From Caprimulgus europaeus (Eukaryota > Chordata > Aves > Caprimulgiformes > Caprimulgidae): a stretch of DNA of 64,000 nucleotides. The notes below the pieces were generated by a model. The model searched no databases, was not told the origin of the DNA, and worked only from the letters and a program-made list of their open reading frames with translations. A program made the position numbers and the translations under genes. Where the stretch lies: the NCBI GenBank assembly GCA_907165065.1, contig OU015541.1, positions 4,836,001 through 4,900,000 of the forward strand, in the 5' to 3' direction. Numbering within the stretch: position 1 is the first letter of the stretch; each line of letters begins with the position of its first letter. Positions 20,550 to 32,500 of this stretch are shown here, piece by piece.

Positions 20550-23500
20550 CTAGGAGAAATGAGAGACATTTTTCAAACCTCTTTGAAATAAAAAAATAAT
20601 AATTGTTAAAAATTCTAAGTTAGATTAACAAAAAAGTTGGTTTTTAAAAAAAAAGGTATTCATTCTGCTTAGAGGTAGGGTAACAGTATAGAAGAATATT
20701 AGTGACTTGAACTTTATTCTCACTGACACATTTCCATACACGTGCCATGACTGTAGTGCAGTTAGAGTCATCAGGGCCCAATCTCACCAGGTTACAGTTA
20801 TTTGGGAGTGCAAATGCAAATACAGATATGAAGTTGATCGTGTTTTTTCCTTTTAGGAATTAGGCCACGGTTTGTCACTGGTAGAAATACTCTTTATTTT
20901 GCAGTGATCTTATGACTTTGTGAGAGTTAAGCAATGTTGAGCCGATACTTTGGGATGTTGGTTTAATGTATGATAGTCTTAGAAAGTCCGTCTGGAATAA
21001 ATATACTCTGGCTCTGTAGGCTTGTTCTTTTGTCTGAGATATGTAATTAAAGTCCCAATCATTTGTAATGCTCTAGTCCTAATTTTAAATGGTAAGCTTG
21101 TTTACTCGTAATATCCTGAACAAATTTCAAAATATATCATTCTAATCAACTTAAACTCCCCAGGTAGCTTCGATTAGAGAAGGTATATCTCACTGCAGAC
21201 TTAAACTGCAGCCATCCCATTTTTTCCCCTATATTTTATTCTATCAATGATGTCTTGAATCTGAGTCCTGGATTGTTAAAAGGGACCTAAAAATTGCATG
21301 AACATCCTAGAATTATATAAGTACAGCATTTACATCAATGTACACTGCTTTTACAAGTCAAGTGTATTTGCCTAGATCATCTTTTTCACTGAACATCCAC
21401 AGCTCAGTTAAGCTGGAATTCATTCCGAGTTCAGAACCAAGCATGGAAATGTGGGTGCAGGCCCTGTGGCAGTCAGCCTTCCAGCATGTCAGACTGCACA
21501 CCACGTTCCTTAGTACAGTGTTATGCAGCTTATTTTAGCAGCAAGCACACCTGAGAGTGCTTACAGACATGGCAAGAGTACACTGTGTTCCCAGCAACTC
21601 CTCAAATTGTGTTTAAGAGCAATTGGACTCGCTCAAGAGACCTCACAGAAATTGTAGGAAATAGCTGATTGCTATTTAAATTTTTCTCTAACTAACAGTG
21701 GTTGTGGAATCAGCCTCTCACAATTTTTCCCACTTAGAAAAGGGAAATTACTCTTTTCATGCATGTTTAAACATAGTCCCTGTCATCAGTGCTGGCACAT
21801 GAAGCAAGCACTGGATTGACCAGGTACACACTGGCCCAACGACTCAGACTGACCAGAGTCCAAACCAGTTCTCTCTCCTGACCTCTCTTCTGGACTGTCA
21901 TTAAGTGTGCTTGGGGGGGTTGCACCCCTTCCAAAAGCAACTGGACTGACATCCAAGGGATATGGAAATCGACAGGCTGAATCCATTAGATCAAGTGTGT
22001 TACTTATGGGCATTCTGTGTGTCTTGTTGCGGTGGGTACAATCGTATTTCTTAGTAGAGAAGTTGTAATGTTTGTGATAAAAAGGTTGCACACTCAAGTG
22101 CATTTAATTCAGAAACCTTTATATAGTGTATTGTTTGTCTGCTTTAAAAAACCTTATTTTTTTTCTATGTTATACCCTACATTTAATTTTTTGTCCCAGC
22201 TTTTGAATCTTCATTGTGAAGAATGCAAGCTGAGTGATGTTCTGAAGGAGGTCTGGGGCTTCTCAGTACGTGCTAATCAAAGTATGCACACACACAAAAA
22301 ATAAAATCAGAAAAGCCAGGTTCTGAACAGGAAGAGAAATAATTCCATTTTCTTTTAAAATAGAGCTTCCTTTGCATATTATTCTCCCATATAGAATCCC
22401 AGACTGGTTTGGGTTGGGAAGGACCTTAAAGCTCATCCAGTTCCAACCCCCCTGCCAGCAGCAGGGGCACCTTCCACTAGACCAGGTTGCTCAAAGCCTC
22501 ATCCCACCTGGCCGAGAACACTTCCAGGGAGGAGCAGCCACAGCTTCTCTGGGCAACCTGGGCCAGTGTCTGACACCCTCACAAGAAAGAATTTCTTCCT
22601 AGTGTCTAATCTAAACCTGCCCTCCACAGCATATAAGAGCAAAAGCTACAGGTTCAGGACTCGAGCAGACTGTTCTGAGCAGGCAATGGAAATAAACAGC
22701 TGGCAAACTGACCTTGTCAAATGTTTGCTTGATGCGTGTACCTCCATTTCATTACTTTTGTATTCGTTCAGCTCCTTCCGAATTGCTGCCTAGGAAATGA
22801 AAATAGAGGGTGGTTAACAAAGAAGTTTGTATTTATAAGCACTGTAAAATACTGGACTTGCAGAGCAGACCAAAGTTTTCTAAAGTAGAAATAATAGGTA
22901 TTGGGCATAGGAAAGCATCCTGTGCCAGCAGAGCTGCTGAATATTTAGGTTAGATGGATTGGTGAGAGGGTACTGCTTATCATTCTCTACTGACCACTGA
23001 CAGGGTCACTTCTGTCTAGAAGCAGTTCTGACAGGAGACTAAAACCACACTGAATAAGATTACAGTTAAAATTTATTAAAGATTAAGAGAAGTTGCTGAG
23101 AAATTGATCAGCTGGTCAACTGACTTTTACAGAATTTCAATGTGAGTCACTTTTTTAATAAAAAGCAGACTGTTTGCCTTATCACAACTTGCAAATACCA
23201 GTCCAGACCCTGTTATCACCTTTATCCATAGGATTGCACAGTCATAAGAGCAGAAAAATGTAAATTCTTTGGTGCTTAATATAATGACATTCAAGACATT
23301 AAAAGTGAGAGCATGCTTTTGTTTAAATGGCAACTGTGACTGAACTGAAACGTATTGGTGCTTTCACAGATTCTTATATATTTGGTACTTTGTAGTTTAG
23401 CTACCTAAAATTATGAAGCTTATACCCATGTTCATGTTTTATATTAGAATTTTGGTGGGGTAGAAGCCTTTCTAGTACTAAATATGCATTTTTATAAATA

Positions 23501-26500
23501 GCTTTTTTTAATGAGACTATGCTTTGTTCAGTGTGGTTTCAGCATAAAAAATAATGGTAACATTTACAGAGATTAAATGTCCCAGAGGTTAAATGTCCTT
23601 GCAGAATCTGATATATCATTATAGACAAAGTAAGTAGAAAGCAGTAATGTGTCATTTTAATTAAGTCAATACCTTATCTGCTGCTGATAGTCTTGTCCAC
23701 GGTTTATCTGCTCGCCTGTCGTAGTCCTGTGCTTTCGCCACTTCTACATAATCACTGAATCGAATCAGGATTTTTCTGTCTCTTAATTCATCAACTGTAG
23801 GTCTCTGGTTAAGCTGTATTAAATAGTTTTGTAAAATAAACCCAGTGTTAATAACAAACATTCAATGAAATGCACCACGTTTTCTGCCTCCCATCTTAGC
23901 TTAGTGTGCACTTATGTATGTGAAAAAAACCCAACCTTTGGAAATTCCAGGGAAATATTCAACCCTTCAGGGGATTGTTAGGAGAGCAATAATGGTGGTG
24001 TGGGCTACAGCACTGGGGTTTTATAATGGACAAAAGAGGAAAATATTTGAACCTGGATATTGATAAGATGTATTTGCCATATATAAAGGAATCATCATGA
24101 ATCATTGTGATCTCTGTATAATACCAGATGCTGCAGGGGGTTTCCACTACAGTCAGCAGCAGATTCTCTCTCAGGTTTTCAGGGCTGGACCTATTGTAAG
24201 AATTTTAATTTGGCTTAACAAGTTATTGGCACGTTTGGCTCATAATTCCAGTTAGGATTCCTAGGAACAGCACAATAACAAGATCTAGTTCTGATTCTGA
24301 GAAAACCTTAAATGCAAGGAGAAATTTGTTGTGGGAGCACACCTGGTGCTCAGCGGGGACTCAGCTCTGCTACTGGTGGCTACAAAGAATGATGTCGTCC
24401 TTTCCTAATGATATAGTTGCAAAATACACAGTGAGCAAGCAAATACCCATTTTCTGTTTTAAAGTTTATATGTAAATATTCTACTAAGCCTCATGTATCT
24501 GAGATGAGGTGGGTATTTTTATAATTCATATTACTAGATACCACTATCTCAGACAGTGCTGAGGAGGATGTGTATTAAGGGAGGCTTTGAGTAATAATGA
24601 CCTCTATGACTGGTTAATGTTATATTAGCTTTGCTAAATTTCAAAAAACTAATAGGAGGTATTGCAAGATTTTACCTTTCTCGTCAGTCTCTGTTTGATT
24701 TCCCTTCTTTCTTCTTGTTCTGTTTGATCATTTCGTTCTGCAGAGAATATATTAAAAAAAAAAAGAAAAAAAAAAAAAAGATTATTTTCTTCATGAGGAG
24801 GATTGGTAGTTTCCAAAGTTCCAGGCAACAAAAATTAGAGCACAGAAAAATTAGTAGCTGGTTCTGGTTGTATGTTTTGTTAGGTCAGTACATTTCTCTG
24901 GTTCTCCCTTAGAACACAGAGTTACATCTCTGTAAGGCCAATGTACTGATGCCATTGTCAGCTTTTCCTGTGCTCTAAACTCTAGTTCCAAGGAGTTTTA
25001 ATAAAACAACAGCAGACACACCAACTCACCAATTATGTAAACTTTAGAAGGAAAATCAAAATATTCCATAGTTACTCATAATTTTTTATTCTCCATGTTG
25101 CTGGTCCCTTTCATTGCTCTGAGTTGCTGAAAAGACATTGCAGCAGCTTCAGGGAAAGTATGTTTTTTCCTGCATAGCCTTACTCTCAGGCTACATCTTG
25201 AGATGGTCACACTGCCACAGTAGTTATCTTTGACTTGCATGCTTTTTCTCTGCTATTCAGGATATGCCACTGACATTAGAACTTCTTTATCCTCGCGGGG
25301 TTTTCTTTTGTGGTGTTCCATTCTAACAAAGCCAGCTTGCTTTTGTGTGTTGTGCCTATTAACATTCAGGCCGTGATAACTCCTACACACTGTGTCTAAA
25401 AATAGACTGGAGTGCTGTAGCACTGTGTGAAATACATCCTTTGCCTTGGGAAACGAGTTAATGGCGTTTCTATTTCTAGTACTGGCTGTTACTAAATTAA
25501 GGCATGAGCCGATAACCTGAACAAAGCTGAAGACCTAGAGAAAAACGTTTAACCGTTGTGGGATTTTTAGATACTACTGTGAAGTTCATTATACTACTTG
25601 CATTAGGTATTTCCAGTGTTAAAGCACACGTGTGATTTTTAATATGCCTCAAAAAGACACTAGCACAGCAGATGAGTCTCCAAAATGGTATTTTTAGTAA
25701 TAAAGAATTCCTCTCCCTTATTTTTACACTCACTAGCTTACACTGAAATGCAATCATAAGTATCTATTTAAAACAACATAGTAGTGCAAAGCCACAACTG
25801 GCTATAGTAGAAATGTAAATCAAATGAATCTAAAATGCTATAATGTGCTATATTACAATTCAGTGGCAAGGCACACATTTAAAAGAGAATAGGACAGCTA
25901 AAATTAGTGCTGTATCAGGGATTAACAGCTATTTAAGTCTGGAATGTTTAAAAGGAGAACAGGCTTTAAAAAGTAAAATGTATTCTAAGATGTAGAAATA
26001 CCTGCAAGTACTAAGATGCTTCATTCAGTTTTAATTCACCCCTTTTAGAGCAGATATTCCTATCTATATCTTTTTATTAAAATAAGATAATTTTCTGTGG
26101 TGTAGTGCCTTTTAAGATATGACTGTGATGCCCTGAGAGAATTCATAAAGAAAAACCACAAATACACATTTCTGATCAGAAAATGCTTCTCCAAATATAC
26201 TAAACATGTCTAGTGATCCATTTCTATGAGACAATCACTCAGGTTCAGCTTATGCCCAGCTTCAAGAAATAGAAGAAAGAGTTATTTTAGAAAAAAATAA
26301 AACAAGATTTGATAGGAATTACTAATAAGGGCATTGCAAAACTCAGGTGTTATTACAGAGACAAACCAGACGGGTTTTCCCATCAGCATCCCTCTGCCTA
26401 CGCTCAGATCCATTCATTAGTCAGGGCTGGTTTTGTGAATCCCAGTAGAGAGACGCTCCCAATTACGCAGTGGCATGTGCAGGACTGCAATTCATTTTCT

Positions 26501-29500
26501 GCTCTCTAAGTTATTCAAGGAACTCTCAGCTGTGCGTGACACTAAAACAATTCCTGGTGTTAAGAATGAACTGGGGATTGTACAGGGTGATTTAAGAGAT
26601 GCTGCCTCCTTGGACATGAATCTCAGCTTTCTGATGAATATAGAAAGAACACATGGGAACACCTGGGTCGTGATTTTAGTTCATATGCTTTTCAGCTTTG
26701 TGGTAAACCAGTCTTTCTAGAGTTAAAGTAAAGGACTTCTTAGAAAATCAACAAAACTATAAGAAAGTGTTGGCTTTGAGTTTGCTTTTTAATTATTACT
26801 TTTATCTCATAAACATCTCCCTAAGGGGGGGATGTACAAGTTTGAATTATTAGTCCCTAAAACAGCTTTGGGCGCAGCAATGCTTCCATTAACTGTGTAT
26901 TATGAACATCAATGATGTTAGAAAACTTACAGCTCAACTGTACAAACCCTTACAACTGTACAAACCCTGGAGGGGGTTGTGGTGATTTCACTGAAGGGCA
27001 TTTATATGGCTACAGCTTTGCATGTCAGACCCAGTCCAGGTGCTTTTAAAGTCCATAACAAGAATGTCAATATCCCTATTAACAAAAGGAGACTTTACTA
27101 ATTTCCAAATTCACTCCAAACTGAGACAGGAATTGTTGCATCTGTCCAGCCTTTTACTATTAGAACTGCTGCAGCTAAGTAATGCCCTCAGCTCTTTACA
27201 AGATACCTAGCTTTCCATATAATGGGAGAGGTAAATAAAATAGAAGTGGTTCTGATCTCAGCTGAACCTGTATAAAGCCAGAGCAACTGAACTGAAGTCA
27301 ATAAATTTGTTCCATGCTGGGAGCTCTTTCAATGAGATACAAATCAGGACCAGTACGTTTAGCTGGCATTCAGGAACTATGTTTAATTCTGCTTTATCTT
27401 CTTTCTGCTTTATCTCTCTGTAAGCTCATTATATGAATGTATTAAAACTTTTTTATTATTAAAGCTGGTCAGTTTAACCCAGATTAAGGATGTAACCAGC
27501 ACACTTCAAAAAGCAGACAGAAAGGAACAGATTTTTTCAGTAGAGATCAGCTCTTCCTTAGCCAGACAAAAACCCCAAAGAAACAGATTTTTAGAGATCT
27601 TAGGTACTGACTCTAGAAAATTTAGCCCCATATATTTCAGAATCTTGGGTTAATGCTTTTTCTTGTCTCTTGTGGTAGATGACAGGTGAAGTTAGGCCAA
27701 GTTCATCCATTCACACTGGCAAAGAATGGATCCTGGTTCTCATTTAGCTATGCACATGTTAGATACATCTAATTTTACCAGGTGCAATGTATGCATTGGA
27801 ATGGTACTGAAAATACTGATAAATATAAGTTGACTATGGAATTCCTTTGTGTTAAAACTGAAATGAATTCCCCAATAACTTCAATGGCAAGAGCATAAGG
27901 TTTTTTTCTATGAACTGCCAAGAAAGTTCTGAGGCACTAAATTTTAGGTAACAAAATGTGGATAGCTTTTTTCCTAGCGAATTACAATCACATTAATAAT
28001 TAAATATTAATTAAATAGTGTAGGCAGCATTGTTTGTATGACAAACTTATGTGGGTTTATGTTTTATGTTTGTTTAATGAGAAACCATTTTTCACATCAC
28101 CCTGTTTTTTGTCTTTCAACACTAAATAGACCATGAAAAGCAAAATACATTTCCTCCAAGTTTATGCCTTGTGTTTATTTGAGAGATTTTGAGAACATTC
28201 CTCTGTGGCAGCATCTATAACAGGCCTGGAACTAACTCATAACTATAATAGCTCAGAATTATCCTTCTTTGCCTTGTCTTTGGGAAGGTCTCTAATGAGA
28301 TGAACTTGCTAGGAGAATCACACCTCTGCACGGATGCTTTCTCCATTCCCCTCAGCCTTGGTGGTATTTAGTGCACAGCTTGCCATGACAGTCCTCATCT
28401 TGAAAATGACAGTCCAGTTCTCATTGTAGTGTGTGACAAGATTGTGGTCCCCTCTCAGACATCCACAGCAGTGTAATCAGAATGAAAATTATTTCAAAGC
28501 TTAAATTTGAACAAGTCATTCTTTTCTGTACTAAATTGCATGTCTTTATCAAAGTGTAAATTCTGATTCCTGCAGTATTTGAAACCCAGGACATGTAAAA
28601 CATTAAAACTTTTAGGTGCAGAAAGTAATCCCAGTGAATGAATTTGTCTATTTAAAATAACAGGTATTAGAAATGCAATAGCTGGTTTCAATAAACACAT
28701 ATAAAATACATCAGGAAAAAAATACTCACGTTTAAGTATATTTCTTCTTTCTAGCTCCTCGACAGCAGGTCTTTGGCTGAGTCGCCTGCGGAAAAACACC
28801 AAAATCACATTTTGTACCATGCCTGTTCTTTGGAAAGTCTGCAGTATTCTGAGTTCTGGTTGGTGTTTTCCTCAGGGAGGGGACTACAAAATCCCTCTCC
28901 AGGACTCAGGAAGAAAAAAAGTACAAGAATCCTGGCACCAGAATGCTTTCTTATATTATTTTTCCCAAATGTCAGCAATGCAGGTGGAAGTTTGCTCTGC
29001 TGTCAGTGAAACGCCTCCTCAGAACGTGCATCCTTTTCACCATACTTCCCAGTCACTTGGAACCAGTGCTCTCCAACAGTTCAATTCACTCTTGAGAGGG
29101 TATTTAAGGTGATTATCAAATGAGTTTCACAATGATCTTCTGTAGCTATCACTGCCTCTGCCTTTTAACCTCACAAAGCAGCGGGCTTTCTTTTTTCTAG
29201 TAACACCAGTGGTGCATCCCGACAAAATGCAGACTTGCCAGAAATAAAGCTTTCCTGTGGTTTCCTGACCACACGTCTGACAGACCAATCCAGCAGCCCT
29301 CCTCCTGCCTGCTGAATAAAATTCGTGTGCTGCTCACAGCCTCATGCTGTCTGAACGGAGTGTCTCAGGCAGTTTCACCTCCCCTTTTCAGTAGTGCTGC
29401 TTCAGGATTGAGTCTTCAAATCATATGATCAGTGCCATAGCGACTTTACTCTGCATACTAAATGAGACTTCCCCACGAGACACTGCTAATATCTGCAGAG

Positions 29501-32500
29501 AATCTCAGGTAGTTGAAGCCCTCCCCTAGGCAGACACACACACACACATGCTGCATTTGTGAGCTTTCAAGTAATAAACCAGCAAGCAGATCGGAAAGAG
29601 TTTATGGTGCTTTCTGGCCTGTGCTCTGGCAACGTTAGGGATTCTCATCGCCTCCTCTCCGGCAGACGTTGCCAAGCCAGAGATGAAGTTACAGAGACAA
29701 AGAAATACTCAAAGCAGGGACCACACTGCAATCCAGTGCTGCAGTAGTTATCCCTCTGCTGTGTATAGGAAATAAAGGAATGATCATAATGTGATGCTAT
29801 AACAAGACCTACATTTTATCAAATAGATAAGAGATGAAAAAATGAAGTAACTGTTAACAGGCTGTAAAAGAACCGGTAAAAGTACCTGATTCTAATTTCT
29901 CCTTGTTTTGTAAGCCTTGCAAATATACCTTCAAAATCAGCTCTGTATTCATGTTATGAGACCAACAGCACTAAATATGAATGCAACTCCTTATCCTTTT
30001 TTAATTTTCCCCGAGATCACTGGGGAAGCTCTCATCTTTGGCAACAGGAGGGCATCACAACTACAATACCAGATTCTCACCAACATGAAACTTAGATGGT
30101 GAGCTCTGGTGCTTAGAAACACATACAGTCTAACTCTTGTTCTTCCTACCTAACATTTCATATCACCTAACATTTTTCCCCTGGTCTCTGGACTTCTCTT
30201 TGGAGTAGTACATCAGACTGTGAAATAGAAATGATGCTGAAACACCCTACTAAAGGCTTTAAACATCTATTTTTGATTTCTGTTGCCCTTGGACTCACTC
30301 CTCCCTCCTCACTCATTTCCCTGTATGTCTCAAAAATGATACAACTCAGGCTAGGTTTTGTTTGAGAGAGATTAAGGTGCATTTTACAATATAAATCAGG
30401 GAAGAGTGATTTACTGAGAGAGCTTATCTGCAAATGAAAGGTCCACCCGACCTGCTGCTCACATGTCTCTCTCAAGCCATTGCAGCCCTTCCATGAGAGA
30501 TTTATAGATTCTCCCAGAATCTGGACATTAGATTTCAGAGGCTCCTTTTATACTGGGGGATTAAAAGCCTAACAGAAATCATTAAAGTAGCATGAGAATG
30601 CATATGTATATGAATGCTCTGTGTATTTTTATAAATATATAGAGAGTTACAAAATGTATGATGGTTAATTATTTAAAAAGCCTGTTTCCCTTTTGGCTTT
30701 GATAAATACATTGTAGGTACCCAGAGACAACATATTTCTGTGCACACCCTCAGCTTCACCCACAACAGAAGGAAATGGTGCAGATACACACAAGCATCTA
30801 TATGTACAAGAGGGCATTGCATTTTTTTTTCCTGAGGTTTTTTTTCAACGATACGGAACATGCTTCTGAGCTTTTTGTCATAGTCACAAAACTAGAAGTG
30901 GACTTTTGTTCAAAATAAAATTCTAACATGATTTTGGGAAGCTGGAGATAGAGTGAAAACATCAAATACAGCGAGAGTCATGATCAAACAAGAAGCAGCA
31001 ACACTACTGACGTTGCTACCAAGGTGTAAGGACATTTTGTTTCTATTATTTTTACGTTCAGAAGAAGCCTCTATCGTGTAAGAACATTTTGTTTCTATTA
31101 TTTTTATGTTCAGAAGAAGCCTCTGTCTGCCCAGAAACCCCTTCCACTTGCTTCCTCCTCTGTGAGAGCTGTGACACGTGGTGGCTGGGCTCTGGGCGAA
31201 GGGGAGATGGTGTGAGCTGGTGAAGGTGAAGGGCTCCAGATGCCCCACCAAGGGCTGCGGATTGTGTGGAGGGGAAGCAGCCGTGAGCACGGCCCAGCCG
31301 GTGAGCAAGGGCTGGGGGGGCCACGCGTCTGCACTGAGCTGTGCTGGAGTGAATGGGAACGTGAGACGCTTTCTGCAGGGGGGTCTTTGCTGTGTCCGGA
31401 CAGGAGTGTGCCTGCTCGCCGTGCCTGATCAGCCGTCATAGCGAGCAAACAGTCACTGCTGCGGGTATTTACTGCGTGAGCAGAGCCCGTCCTGCCTGCG
31501 TCACTCGGCTGCTTGGGGAGGATGGCGGAGGGTGCTTCATCCCCCGCCATGGGACTCACAGTTCCCCCTGACACTGCTGCTTCCCTCAAAACCCACCTGC
31601 AGCCGGGCTCGGAGCAAGGACAAACACATTGTGGAGGGCTCCTGTCAGGTCAGCGGCTCAGCGTAGCACAGGTTAACCCTGTCAGAAATGCAGGTCCCTC
31701 ATGAAGGGAGCTTTTAGGTAAGACATGGTTTCAGAGGAGTTTGTGCCTCTGCTTGGGTGAGCTGTTCTCCTGGCGCTGCAGGACTACACGTGCCCTCTGA
31801 GCAACACCTGCTCCACTTCCCATGTTTGTATCTAGGATTTTATTTTACTTTTTCTCCCAACCTGTTAAAACATGAAATGCAGCCACTGACAGAACAAGAG
31901 AACCCCGGCTTCACGTTGAGCTCGGTGCGTCCCCTCAGAAGGCCTCACAGCCCTGTGGAGAGGCAGTGCTGCGGCCTCGGAAACGCCATCGTCCCTCAGG
32001 GAAACCTGGGCCGAGGAAATGGCGGCCAGCTCGCCTCACAGCCTTGTCAGGGAGTACAGACCAAGCAAGCGGGTGCTGAGAGATGAAGGCTCTAGAGAGG
32101 GGAATGCTCATATCTCCTATGTTTAAAGGAAATAAACTCCAGCAGAATAACCGTTAATAGCAAACTACATCGCAGCAGGGGAGCTGGTGTGTAATCCCTG
32201 AGGACGAAGCAGACACTTGCCATGGAGGACATCTGTGAAAGCTAAAAACTGAACCCTCAGGGGAGCACAGATGATCTCCAAAGCTTTGTGCAGAGAGGAT
32301 TTTTGTGTTACAGAGCTGCAGGCCATTTTGAGGCAAAATAGAGCCCTGGCTCATTTCCTGTGAGTTCAGCAAAGTACCTGCACCTGAGTGTGGGCGGCTG
32401 CAGGACTCCACCTTGGGCCCACCCAGCCACCATGGTGCTCTGCAGCTCTAGTTGTTGGAGCCACTTGGAGGTCTGAGGTGGGTGTGAAGCTCTGGTACTG

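Noticed and set aside
22372-22602. Open frame on the + strand around 22.4 kb
   Set aside because: It lies in the antisense of a truncated CR1 element, so it is not a gene.
30910-31308. 132-codon - strand frame crossing the 52-bp tandem repeat
   Set aside because: It contains repeat-derived duplicated peptide and unrelated flanks, with no family resemblance.
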